The notes under the pieces are model-generated. The model searched no databases. It was not told the origin of the DNA and saw nothing but the letters and a program-made list of their open reading frames with translations. Shown one piece after another: positions 1-9,289 of a stretch of 64,000 nt of DNA. Source of the stretch: Nansenia antarctica (lineage: Eukaryota > Chordata > Actinopteri > Argentiniformes > Microstomatidae). The stretch is taken from assembly GCA_963989245.1 (NCBI GenBank), contig OZ022344.1, positions 59,772,842 to 59,836,841 of the forward strand, written 5' to 3'. Made by a program: the position numbers and the translations under genes. Within the stretch, counting starts at the first letter, position 1, and each line of letters starts with the position of its first letter.

Positions 1-545
1 GACAGACATGGTTTAGTCAAAGATCAGACCATGGGTGTGACAGCCTTAATCCACCATGTTAGTTCCCTGTGAATATGTAGCAGCCCTCCCTCTGACTCCC
101 TGTTCAGCCCCGGGGCCAGAGAGGACGGACGTGTGGAGCCGTTGAACACCAGACTTGTTGAATAGACGTGTTGGATTCATTTCACACACGCCTCATCTGG
201 CCCTGTCAGGAGATTACAGCAGCTGGGGTGCGTGTGGGTGGGTGTGCGTGGGTGTGTGTCGGTGTTCACTTGCATTTCAGGGCCAGCAGTAGCTACATTT
301 GCACCTGACTGTTGGCACAAACTGGCAACCCTGAATAGAAATCAGCTATAGAAACCATAGCAACCTAAACATCAAGGCATCTTTTTTATCTTGTTGAATG
401 ACCTCGTGGGATAGAGGGTAGGATATGAGCATTTGACTACTTAGTCTCAGTCACAATGGAAGCAGAAGAAGCCTGAACAAGGAGGGGTTACATGTCATGC
501 CTTTTTGGTTTTCATTACTGCAGCTGGAGAGGAATGAGAGATGGT

Positions 546-660
546 GTGTATGTCAGGGGAGGCTGCTGGAGGCAGAAATCGGAGGACGGGGCTCATTGTA
601 AAGCGTTCATTCGATTCCGTCCTCAGATTTCTTCCTCTACTAGCCTCCCCTGGTGCTGTA
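546..660. mobile_element. Palindromic hAT-like MITE (diverged copy)
   Basis: The sequence runs from CAGGGGAGGCTGCTGG at 554 to a matching inverted end (CTAGCCTCCCCTG) at about 640-652. Near each end is a core resembling 'aatcggaggacggg'. The same inverted-repeat family appears at 13565 and 34150. Fish, and salmonids in particular, carry many non-autonomous hAT-like elements with a CAGTGG-type end. The 8-bp flanks (GTGTATGT and GTGCTGTA) agree only partly, so a target duplication is not proven. No coding capacity. Confidence 0.6.
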
Positions 661-761
661 TATGTGCTCTGTGATGTGTGACTGTTGACTGAGGTCTGTG
701 GCTTACACTGATCAGCTTCTGAGAGCCTCTGAGATTAACTGTGGGACCCCATCATCACAGG

Positions 762-872
<111 letters not shown>

Positions 873-1409
873 CAAACACACAGGCAAGGGTGGATGGATG
901 GAGCGAATTGGGTGGGTCAGTGGACGCTGATGGAGGCTGGGGGGGAGGGGGGGGGGGTCCAGAGAGGGGAGGGGATACAAACACACAGGGATAAATAGAT
1001 CTCGATAGAAAAGCTGATAGAAATCTTGGGGGTGAAGCAGAGTGCTTACACATCAGCCTCAGGGAGTCAGCCCCACTGGCGGTCAGAAATATGCTAACCA
1101 GATGTACTCTATGCTAATTAGCTTTCATATTCTCGGAGAGAGAGAGAGATGGAAAGTCCAAGTCATGCAAAAATGCATGAGGCTTTTGTTTTTTTGGCCG
1201 CTGCAGTCTTGCCGAGGTAAAGTGCTATTTCAATACCTCAGCAGAATACCATGATTGGGATGAGCAGGTAGAACGCTCTCCGGAGATGTGCTTTGCAAAC
1301 CAGATTAAAAATAAATAAAAATCTCTATATATTACTTTTTAAACAGCTTTGCTTAGAGATAGACTTATAACATGTCTTGTCTCCAGTGTTTCATCCAGGC
1401 CTTCTGGGA

Positions 1410-1423
1410 TATATATATATATA

Positions 1424-1463
<40 letters not shown>
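1410..1463. repeat. (AT)n microsatellite with one ACTGT interruption
   Basis: Alternating TA runs on both sides of a short 'actgta' break; self-complementary and cruciform-prone. Confidence 0.97.
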
Positions 1464-1466
<3 letters not shown>

Positions 1467-1644
1467 CCATGTGATGAACCTCAGTGAGAACCTCAGTGTT
1501 TGAAGACCTAAGTGTTGTTATTCTCTGGGGTTCAACAGTAGTGGTTTGGTGCCTGGAAACATAGTCACTAGAAAGTGAGAGTAGAAAGAAAATGTACTAG
1601 TGTATGCTGTAGAAACATTACCATTTTGACATTCTGTATACTTT

Positions 1645-1975
1645 ACATTTTACATTACATTTGTGTTATTTAGCCGATGTGGGAGTGAGTAGAAAGGAGG
1701 AGACGGTAGACAGGTTGTTGAGTCGGAACGTTTTACTTCCCAACTTTGAATGTCAGAACAGCAGCAATAGTATGACAGTGCAACAGCATAGGGTAACACA
1801 CGTCACGTGAAACTCTCGTGTCTCAACAGCAATGGCCAACTATAAACACTACCCAGAAAGCCCCTGGGTTGAACTCTCAACTCCTCGTCTTAAAGGAGCC
1901 GTACCTACCTCCTCTGTCTATGTAAAGTGGGTCACCACACCGACACATTTATCCAAAGTGACTTAGAATAAGTAG
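1645..1975 (-). mobile_element. LINE 3'-tail fragment split by a solo LTR
   Basis: The flanks of the solo LTR join into 'catttgtgttatttagccgacacatttatccaaagtgactta'-like sequence (given here in shortened sense: 1660-1677 joined to 1940-1965). This matches the tail seen at 16752, 31190, 36873 and 48750. The motif pair 'catttagcagacacc' and 'tatccaaagcnactta' is the shared 3' end of L2/CR1-type fish LINEs and their SINEs. Confidence 0.6.
1678..1939. mobile_element. Solo LTR, 262 bp
   Basis: The segment starts TGTGGGAGTGAG and ends GGTCACCACA, so it has the canonical TG...CA ends. It is flanked by CCGA at 1674-1677 and again at 1940-1943. It interrupts an otherwise continuous LINE tail, which gives an independent view of the empty site. 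No internal retroviral sequence is present, so it is best read as the product of LTR-LTR recombination. It is unrelated in sequence to the 305-bp LTRs at 3299 and 7211. Family (gypsy, BEL or ERV-like) is not decidable; a 4-bp target duplication is what can be seen. Confidence 0.7.
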
Positions 1976-2102
1976 TAGAATAAGAAAGTGAATCAACTTT
2001 GAAGTCTCTCTTACATAGCCTACTGGTTACAAATTAATATCCATACTATACAGAGTAACATTAGAAGTTATGAGAGATGTGTGTGAGACCATGTGTGTGA
2101 GA

Positions 2103-2238
2103 TCAAGGACCCCAATTGAAATAAGCCAGTGGCTTTCTTGGGTTTTTATCCTTTTAGTTGACCTTGTATGTAATATGTACTTTCATGTACCTACTTCTGC
2201 AAATCTTCTAATAAAGTTTTCAATCAATCAATCAAACC
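2103..2238 (+). mobile_element. LINE 3'-tail fragment, same family as the 56-kb LINE
   Basis: From 'tcaaggaccccaattgaa' to 'aaagttttcaatcaatcaa' this matches the reverse complement of 56172-56312. It ends in a (TCAA)n repeat and carries AATAAAG just before the end. Only the 3' UTR is present, so this is a strongly 5'-truncated insertion on the plus strand. Confidence 0.85.
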
Positions 2239-2394
2239 ATGAGAGAGAAGTGCCATGAGGGAGAGCTGTTCTCTCCTTGTGTTTATTGAAACATGAAAGA
2301 TCAAAAGGTCTAACGTGACATGATGTCATTGATTGGCTCTGATGAGACTGTTGTGGTCTGGGAGCCTGTCACCTCCCCGGTGGCCTTGGTGCTC

Positions 2395-2500
2395 CGCCCT
2401 ACGTGTTGGATACCATTCCTCATTCCATTCCATGCATTACAATGAGCCCGGTCCTCTGATTTCTACCTCCACCGGCCTCCCCTGCTGTAGACAGACTACT
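2395..2500. mobile_element. Half of a palindromic hAT-like MITE
   Basis: Contains 'gataccattcctcattccattccatgcattacaatgagcccg', summarised here by its recurring core 'ccatgcattacaatgagcc' (about 2428-2447), then 'tctacctccaccggcctcccctg'. This is the right half of the element family at 34150-34301. The left half is not recognisable. Confidence 0.5.
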
Positions 2501-3293
2501 GCTACTGAGCAGGGGCGTGTTGTGCCAGGAGGCCAGGGAGGCAGTGCCTCCTCAACGTTTTTAGTACAAAATGAATTCATTTTACATGTAGACAGTAATA
2601 AGAAAACAGCTTAATTTGCTCTTGGCGGGAGGCGCTCTGTGTGTGTGTGTGAGCAATCAGCCAGATTCATGAAGCGTTTCAGAGTAGGAGCGCTGATCTA
2701 GGATCAGGGCTCGACAGACTAACATGAAGCGCTAGTCACTAGTGGTAGTCACTCATAATGTTTCAGACTATTTTTGCTCCTCATTTCTGCGAGAAGAATC
2801 TCCAGATGCTATTCTCTCAAGGGGCTTTCTTGTTTCTACGGTTACTTGTATTACTTGACTACTCTGAGCAGGCAGGTCGTTTTTTATTTGATACTTATTT
2901 TGATTGCACCAGATTCGTCAATTTCCCCAGCAACAAATATGACCAAAGCTGTTTAGACATAGATGCACTACATCACAGCCATGGTTAACTACTACAGTAA
3001 AAACATTTTAAATGGCGATATATAAATACTTATATTGAATATTTCCTAATTAGAGTTTGCAAATAAATCAATTGCCTGAAGTAAATTAAGATCATATAAT
3101 AGGAGCTTATGCCACAAAGCACACATCTTTGTTAATTATCTGAAAAGCAATCTGCTCTCCAATATTTTATAATGTTCTGTACTTCTGTCAACACTCATCT
3201 CACTCCTGTCTCTCCATTCTACAGTAGCTCCACTGTGCTATGTGGATCAGTTATACAACCCCCAAATCAGAAGATGAACAGGTGTGTTTATAG

Positions 3294-3298
3294 AGGTG
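3294..3298. repeat. Target-site duplication AGGTG (left)
   Basis: AGGTG stands directly outside the left LTR and recurs at 7516-7520 directly outside the right LTR. A 5-bp duplication is the usual gypsy-type integration signature. Confidence 0.9.
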
Positions 3299-3603
3299 TG
3301 TTACGCTTGCCTGGCTCAGGACAAGGTGACAAAAAGGGAGACGACACATGGAGAACAATAATAGGAGATTTATTAAAGAATAATAGGTTAAATGGAAAGA
3401 ATGATAAAGTAAATCATAACAACAACCAAAACGGCTGCTGGTTGACCAGGAAGAGACCGAGTCCATCAATTTGACCCCCTCTTAAAGTTCCTGGGACAAT
3501 CAGGATGATCACCTTCACCTGTGCCCATCAGGAACCAAGAGAGAGGGTCAACAAGACAACAGATAATTGGCGCCCACTGGTGGTACCAGTGTGGATCGTC
3601 ACA
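3299..3603 (-). repeat. 3' LTR (305 bp)
   Basis: Starts TGTTACGCTTGCC and ends GGATCGTCACA on the plus strand, so TG...CA on both strands. I find no base difference from 7211-7515 on a base-by-base reading. An 'ataggagatttattaaag' segment lies in the U3/R region as read on plus. On the transcribed strand it supplies TTTAATAAATC, a plausible poly(A) signal. Confidence 0.95.
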
Positions 3604-3620
3604 TCCCCCCCCTTAAAACA
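3604..3620 (-). other. Polypurine tract of the LTR element
   Basis: On the minus strand the sequence immediately before the 3' LTR is GTTTTAAGGGGGGGGGA. This is the expected plus-strand DNA primer in reverse transcription. It abuts the LTR end (TGTGACG) without a gap. Confidence 0.85.
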
Positions 3621-3970
3621 GAGGCCTACTAAAAAGGTCTCTGCTAATTTGTTTCCCAGATTACAAATAATACAAATAATAACAATAGTTTATGGCAACA
3701 AAAAAACGGTGATCTCTGCCACACAGCCTAAACGTCAAATCCCAACCTCCCCTACAACCTGCCCACCCTCCAGCAATTCCTGGTACCTGGAAAAGCTCTA
3801 TTTAAGGAGGGAGGAGCAAGAGAAAGAGAGATTAGAGACAAGAGTTTTAGACCGGCAGCATTGATTCACCTGGAAAGGCGCTGGCTCGGACTCTGCAAAG
3901 AATGCAAAAAGGTCAGGGGGTTATGATCTTAACAAACGACCACTGGATGGGACCCCCCTCCCACATAACA

Positions 3971-6499
3971 TCAAAGTGCTGCAGAGCCCAAACCAGTGCC
4001 AAACAGAACCCAAACAGTAACCAAACAGTAACCAAACCATAACCAAACCATAACCAAACCATAACCAAACCATAACCAAACTCCAGGCCCACTCACATCC
4101 TCCTCCCACCCTGCTGCCACCACAGGAGTGGATGGAGATGGAGACCCCTCGTTCACTGTGGTCAACACAACCGGCTTCACCTCCAAGACCGTATCTACTC
4201 CGGACCTAGGTGAACGAGAATAATAACATTTTGATAAGCTCAGGTGACAAAGTTGTGTAGACTTTCTACGGTTAGGAGTATCGATCAAATAATTCCGTTC
4301 GGACACCTGTCGTACAACAGAGTAGGGACCAGTAAATTTTGCTTGGAAAACTGGGTCACTCACAGAACAATCATTATGAGGAAGCCATTGACGAACCAAC
4401 ACATCCTCCAAGAGAAAACAACCACTTTCAGAGCTCTCCAGCTCATCCTTAGGCTGAATCCCACTGAGCAGCAGCTTCAGCTCAGGATCCTCCTGTTGGG
4501 CTAAAATCAACTCACTCCGAGACAAAGACGGCGGCAGATCAGGAAACTGAAAAACAGAATTGTCAGGAGTGAACTTATCAGACTCTTTACCATCATCAAT
4601 TTTAGGGTCCATGCAACTCATAGCACGAGTCATGGCGCAGGCAGTAAAAACCTCAGGAAACTCCTTCACACTACGGTCGGGTCCTGTTGGTCGTGTAAAC
4701 CCAGAACTAACTACCAGAGGTGGGGGCACATCACTCCACACTCTTCCTCCAGCCAGGTTATTTCCTAAAATGACTGCCACACCCACCACAGGCAGAGAGG
4801 GTCGAACACCAATGGTCACTACCCCCTGGACCAGATCAGAGCAAAGCTCAATTTCATGCAAGGGGACAGACAAAGTCTGCATCCCCATCCCTCTAATCAA
4901 AACGCTGGTCCCCACACTTGACTCCTGAGAGAATGTTAAAACCGATTCCAATATAAACGATTCTGAAGCCCCTGTATCACGAAGTATCTGGACAGGCACT
5001 TTCTGTGGGCTTCCCACCAGAGAAACGAAACCTGTAGTAATAAACGGGCCAAAATCAGGATCCTCCTCGCTAATCTGTATGGAGGCAGAGCCCTGTAATG
5101 CCCCCGCCAACTCAGTAGCCGCAGGTGGGCTGGATACTGAGGATGCCATCACCCCTGGTTTAAAGGGAGACCCCTCGGCAACCCCAGACACTCTTACTCC
5201 TGCCCCACAAGCATGCACTGCAAGAGCCAACGGTCTAACAGAGCCCCCCTTCCCACTGTAGGTTTTCTTTCCTTTTAGGACAGGACACTCCTGTTTCCAG
5301 TGACCCTTCTCAAGGCAATAATTGCATGTCGAGTTAGGATCTACTCTACTCTGACTGCCATGCTCCGACTTTGAAAAGGGGACAGAATAACCAGGACCTT
5401 CGTTAGGGAATTGTGTACGATTTACCAATAGGTCAGTCACGGTCGGATTTTGTCTACGGCTCCCCTCGCTACGAAAACGATGTTCACCAAACTGACTCTT
5501 ATTAGTCAGTACAAATTCATCTGCCAACACCGCGGCTTGACCTGCTGTTTTCACCTTGTGTTCGTTAACGTAAGTGGCAATGCGATCAGGGACAATGGTT
5601 TTAAACTGTTCCAGAATAATCAAATTTGCCAGATCCTCCAGAGTATTCACCTCTACCGCCACGCACCAACGATTGAAATGGCTGGTTAGTTCTCTTACAA
5701 CCTCAACATGAGTTTGTTTGTCATGTTTCTTCCATTGTCTAAACCGCTGTCTGTAAGCTTCAGGAACAAGTTCATAAGCCCTAAGGATAGCGGCCTTAAC
5801 TGTATCATAATCTTTCCTCTCTCTACCATTAAGAGCAATATAAGCTTCCTGAGCTCGGCCAATAAGCACACTCTGTAGTAATGCGGTGCGGTCTGAAGTA
5901 GACCAGTCCCTATCGTCGGCAACACTCTCAAACAGTGAAAAGAATACATCAGGATCTTTTTCATTAAACTTTGGCAACAGTCTAACCATGACAGACATAT
6001 TATCCCTCTTTGAATTACTCGAATCGCCACCTCCACCGTCAGATAACTTTCCCTCAGCAATCAACCTAAGGCGCTCCCGTTCAAGAGCTAATTTATCCAA
6101 CTCCAATTCCCTGTCCCTCGCACGCTCTTGTGCCTGAAACTCACGCTCTCGCGTCTGCTCTCGCGTCTGAAATTCACGCTCTTGCATCTGAAATTCACGC
6201 TCTCGCGTCTGTGATTCCATCTGTAATGCTAACAATTCCTTCTGTTGATCAAATGTTAACTTAGTGGACCCAGATGCAACCCCAACGGGTATTTTAGGGA
6301 CAGACAATTTACCCGTTAGTATGCCCCTATTAATTAACGTAGTCTGTAAAGCCTCCACTACGTCCTGTTTCTTTGCTCGGCCTTTCACCACCTCAAGCTT
6401 AACCTCGTAATGTTCCACAACCTTCCACAGTTGTTCCTTCGTTAACTGTAACAATCCATCGACCGACGGAGCTGCCACAAACTCCTCAAAAACATCCAT
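3971..6499 (-). CDS. Gag-protease polyprotein of a gypsy-type retrotransposon, with a remnant integrase C-terminus (842 aa)
   Basis: In element life this frame would build the capsid particle and cleave it. Residues about 1-65 form a SAP-like or KEN-type N-terminal helix region. About 85-150 is a highly charged coiled coil of repeated REREFQ units. About 170-335 is a retrotransposon Gag core (LLPKFNEKDPDVFF onward). A CX2CX4HX4C zinc knuckle uses C392, C395, H400 and C405. Retropepsin motif DTGAS is at 508-512. About 650-708 resembles the region just before an integrase HHCC finger. At about 710-718 the frame jumps straight to FTGPY (722-726), the integrase GPY/F module, so the HHCC finger and DDE core are gone. 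The last ~40 residues come from an 11-bp tandem repeat. No RT or RNase H is present. The ATG at 6499 follows a stop-containing leader. The frame is uninterrupted, so Gag and protease could still be made. Confidence 0.9.
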   Translation of the reverse strand: MDVFEEFVAAPSVDGLLQLTKEQLWKVVEHYEVKLEVVKGRAKKQDVVEALQTTLINRGILTGKLSVPKIPVGVASGSTKLTFDQQKELLALQMESQTREREFQMQEREFQTREQTREREFQAQERARDRELELDKLALERERLRLIAEGKLSDGGGGDSSNSKRDNMSVMVRLLPKFNEKDPDVFFSLFESVADDRDWSTSDRTALLQSVLIGRAQEAYIALNGRERKDYDTVKAAILRAYELVPEAYRQRFRQWKKHDKQTHVEVVRELTSHFNRWCVAVEVNTLEDLANLIILEQFKTIVPDRIATYVNEHKVKTAGQAAVLADEFVLTNKSQFGEHRFRSEGSRRQNPTVTDLLVNRTQFPNEGPGYSVPFSKSEHGSQSRVDPNSTCNYCLEKGHWKQECPVLKGKKTYSGKGGSVRPLALAVHACGAGVRVSGVAEGSPFKPGVMASSVSSPPAATELAGALQGSASIQISEEDPDFGPFITTGFVSLVGSPQKVPVQILRDTGASESFILESVLTFSQESSVGTSVLIRGMGMQTLSVPLHEIELCSDLVQGVVTIGVRPSLPVVGVAVILGNNLAGGRVWSDVPPPLVVSSGFTRPTGPDRSVKEFPEVFTACAMTRAMSCMDPKIDDGKESDKFTPDNSVFQFPDLPPSLSRSELILAQQEDPELKLLLSGIQPKDELESSESGCFLLEDVLVRQWLPHNDCSVSDPVFQAKFTGPYSVVRQVSERNYLIDTPNRRKSTQLCHLSLSKCYYSRSPRSGVDTVLEVKPVVLTTVNEGSPSPSTPVVAAGWEEDVSGPGVWLWFGYGLVMVWLWFGYCLVTVWVLFGTGLGSAAL
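4008..4086. repeat. 11-bp tandem repeat inside the retrotransposon frame
   Basis: About seven units of ACCAAACCATA and close variants (ACCAAACAGTA at the left). Because 11 is not divisible by three, the minus-strand frame cycles through three readings. This gives the low-complexity WLWFGYGLVMV tail of the polyprotein. It sits where the sequence preceding reverse transcriptase would be expected in a Gmr1-like element. Confidence 0.93.
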
Positions 6500-7190
6500 A
6501 ACTCAATATAATCAAATAACCAATATTAACCAACCCTAACAAACGGGAATCTCCCCTCCTATTACAAACTCCTCCTATAAACTACTCCCATATCAGCCAT
6601 AATCTTCAGCCCATTTAAAGCGAGTAACTGTGCACACATACAAAACAGAAAAGTAACTAACATACTTCGTAAGAGCTGCCCCGCATCTAACTCAGTAATG
6701 ACTGACTAACCACTCAGCTAGTCTTCAGTGCGTTCACATGCAACTCTTCCACCAAGCAAATGCCTGGTGGCGCCCCCGCGTTCAACACACCAAAAATAAC
6801 AAACGAAAACAATAAACAAGCGTTAAGCGCTTCTACTCCTAGCACGGGGGTTCACGTATAGCTCTGATGGTATCTAAACCACCCGCCCTACCTATCCTTC
6901 TCTGCTTTGCATAGAACACAGCACTCACCAAACTCCAGCCGAAGATCACAGCCAATACCAAGAGTTACGTCCTTGTCAGCACAGTCGGACGGCCAGCTCC
7001 CCCTCGTCACCAGCACCCAAACCAACGTACCAAATATACTAAACAATACATTACATCCAATCCAACCAAAACCCAATAACTATAAACAATAACCATGCGG
7101 GTCTCCCAATATAGAGTTGGACAAATCCAACAATCCAATCCCGAATATCAACTATGAAAAGGGAGAGAATATTGCTCTCACCAAATTCAC
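6500..7190 (-). other. Untranslated leader of the LTR element
   Basis: About 690 bp between the primer site and the gag ATG. No frame of useful length or similarity is seen. By position it would hold the packaging signal. Confidence 0.6.
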
Positions 7191-7207
7191 TCCCGGACGA
7201 GCACCCA
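7191..7207 (-). other. Primer binding site, tRNA-Pro type
   Basis: The plus strand reads TCCCGGACGAGCACCCA. The 3' end of vertebrate tRNA-Pro, including CCA, is TCCCGGACGAGCCCCCA, so 16 of 17 positions agree. It lies three bases from the 5' LTR. This supports proline tRNA as primer and fixes the element's orientation. Confidence 0.85.
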
Positions 7208-7210
7208 ATT

Positions 7211-7515
7211 TGTTACGCTTGCCTGGCTCAGGACAAGGTGACAAAAAGGGAGACGACACATGGAGAACAATAATAGGAGATTTATTAAAGAATAATAGGT
7301 TAAATGGAAAGAATGATAAAGTAAATCATAACAACAACCAAAACGGCTGCTGGTTGACCAGGAAGAGACCGAGTCCATCAATTTGACCCCCTCTTAAAGT
7401 TCCTGGGACAATCAGGATGATCACCTTCACCTGTGCCCATCAGGAACCAAGAGAGAGGGTCAACAAGACAACAGATAATTGGCGCCCACTGGTGGTACCA
7501 GTGTGGATCGTCACA
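7211..7515 (-). repeat. 5' LTR (305 bp), promoter-bearing copy
   Basis: Identical to 3299-3603 and followed by target duplication AGGTG at 7516-7520. It would carry the promoter for leftward transcription. Confidence 0.95.
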
Positions 7516-7520
7516 AGGTG
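7516..7520. repeat. Target-site duplication AGGTG (right)
   Basis: Matches 3294-3298 exactly. Confidence 0.9.
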
Positions 7521-8130
7521 AAATATACTTAAATTATCACCTCTCAGAAAACCATCTGCTTATCTCTGGGTTTATTTGGAATTAATGTGGTTCATTATGA
7601 ATAGGATACATATATTTGTTTGTGTGTGTGTGTGGGCGGGGTTGTTTATCAGCTACTCTGAAAATCTGTTCAACTAAATGACCAATGACTTTACGAGGGA
7701 AGTTGTTCAACTATACTAAAGCTACCCTTTGACAGAAATATAGTTTGTCAAACTAAAGCTACATCCACACACGACAGTCAGTCAGTCAGTCAGTCAGTGA
7801 GAGATGGCCAGTCCATGCGACAGAAATCGTGTGTGACTGAAACACTCTAAAATCACTGAGGGAGGAAAAACTGCTGAGGTGGTGAAAAGTGGGGAGAACA
7901 GAGGCAGTGAGGGAAGAAAAAGTATGGAAATTTGATGTGCAAGGGCTGGACTAGTAGTTATATTCCTGTATGTTTTTTGTGAAAAATATAGTGAATAGTG
8001 AAAGTAGCTTACTACAGCGCTACACTACTAGGATTTGCATTTTGTTTAACTACCACCAAGCTACAGCAAAATGTAGTTAGACTGATAGTTGAGCTACATG
8101 TAAAGGAACTACTCAGCATATGATGTTTAT
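7521..8130. other. No gene seen
   Basis: Unique-looking sequence with a short TG run at 7619-7634 and a perfect (CAGT)n tetranucleotide at 7775-7799. No supportable exon. Confidence 0.6.
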
Positions 8131-8385
8131 AGCCGGATGTGAGCTGGTGACTGGAGGGTTGCTGGCATCATATCTAAGATGCCTTTCACTGCTGTTGTGC
8201 CCTTGAGCAAGGCACTTAACGCCTAACTGCTCCAGGGATGCAGAAGTACGATGGCTGATGCTGTGCTCAGAGCTCTGTTCTCCCTGGGGGGAGACCTGTG
8301 CACAAATTACATTTCAGTGTCTCAGTACTTGTGCTCTGACCTGTGCTCTGTTCAATGAAAATAAAGTTGAATCTTAATCTTAAAG
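8130..8385 (+). mobile_element. SINE/LINE-type repeat fragment ending in AATAAAGTTGAATCTTAATC
   Basis: 'gagctggtgactggagggtt' and 'gcccttgagcaaggcactta' recur inverted at 8570-8655. The fragment ends in AATAAAG followed by TTGAATCTTAATCTTA, a short pentamer-like tail of the type also seen at 47740-47770. It probably lacks its 5' tRNA-like head. Confidence 0.6.
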
Positions 8386-8519
8386 AGCAGTATTTATTCA
8401 TTAAAGGATAACATTGTCTAAGAGAGAACCTGTCGACTGATGGGTTTAGTTAGTGACGATGGAGCACTGAGTGAGTACTGAGTACTGAGACAACAACATG
8501 TTTTTGTTTTGTTTTTTGT

Positions 8520-8740
8520 TGCTCTGGTCACAGGGTCACCATAGTCAGTGCCCTAGAGCAATTAGAGGTTAAGTGTCTTGCTCAAGGGCACAACGGCAAT
8601 GATAGGCAATTTAGTTAGATATGATGCCAGCAACCCTCCAGTCACCAGCTCGTATCCAGCTGCTTCCGGGTGTGGATCGAACCAGCGACTTTACCGATTG
8701 GCAAGCCTCTCTAACCTCTCGGTTACCTGCGGCCCCAAGC
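8520..8740 (-). mobile_element. tRNA-derived SINE, minus strand
   Basis: Read on minus, it begins GGGGCCGCAGGTAACCGAGAGGTTAGAG (shortened here: A-box-like GTAACCGAGAGGTTAGAG) and continues to a B-box-like GGTTCGATCC at about 8672-8684. It then carries the body shared, inverted, with 8130-8225. The two copies make an inverted pair separated by about 300 bp. Confidence 0.7.
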
Positions 8741-9127
8741 ACAGTTTGACATTCTAGAATATTCCTTAGTGAGAGCAGTGGTTGTTCCTCTCTTAAACAT
8801 TTAATTTATTAGCTGGGATGTCCCGTATTCTGGGCTAGATGAATATACAGGACCTCTCTTGTCCCGTATATTCATCCAATTACAGGCCCCCTCATGCGTA
8901 AATGTGGCAGTTCCTACAAACCCCCCGCCCCGTGTGGCACGCCATCTTTTGTCCTGCATTTGGTAGTGAGAAAGTTGGCAACTGAATAAGTGCCACCCTT
9001 GGGAACATGCGGTTTGACCTTCTGGAATATTCCGTAGTGAGAACGGTGGTTGTTCCGGTCTTAAACATTTAATTTACAGCCACAGTCCTTCCTCTCCAAA
9101 CACACCATGTAAACTGTGGAATGTCTC

Positions 9128-9245
9128 TGGTCCTCTGTGGCTCAGTTGGTAGAGCATAGCACTAACAACGCTTAGGTTGTACGTACGCACTCACTGCAAT
9201 GTAAGTCACTTTGGATAAAAGTGTCAGTTAAATGGCGTAGCCTAT
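9128..9245 (+). mobile_element. HpaI-like tRNA-derived SINE with deleted B box
   Basis: Starts TGGTCCTCTGTGGCTCAG (A-box region) and ends with 'ttggataaaagtgtcagtta', the shared LINE-type tail. Compared with the copy at 13363, about 40 bp holding the B box are missing after 'gcttaggttgt'. Confidence 0.85.
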
Positions 9246-9289
9246 GTTGTAATTATTAATATGTCTCTAAACAATGCAATAAAAAATTA

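Larger units (their letters stand above)
3299..7515 (-). mobile_element. Complete gypsy-type LTR retrotransposon insertion, non-autonomous gag-protease derivative
   Basis: The element is bounded by identical 305-bp LTRs and a 5-bp target duplication, and is transcribed leftward. In transcription order it has a 5' LTR (7211-7515), a primer site (7191-7207), a leader of about 690 bp, one frame (6499-3971), a polypurine tract (about 3604-3620) and a 3' LTR (3299-3603). The 4.2-kb length is short for gypsy elements because the integrase core and reverse transcriptase/RNase H are absent. Protease followed directly by integrase-proximal sequence, with no reverse transcriptase between them, suggests the Gmr1-like order (integrase before RT). 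In that case two internal deletions removed the integrase core and then RT. The identical LTRs and clean target duplication mean the insertion is young and must have been mobilised by enzymes supplied elsewhere. Confidence 0.92.

Noticed and set aside
3971..6499. Host gene of gag origin (domesticated)
   Set aside because: It lies between intact LTRs with primer site, polypurine tract and target duplication, so it is an ordinary recent insertion.
9128..9245. tRNA gene, and likewise at 13363, 39196 and 45076
   Set aside because: A and B boxes are present, but each is followed by a SINE body and LINE-type tail, and the copies are diverged relatives of each other.
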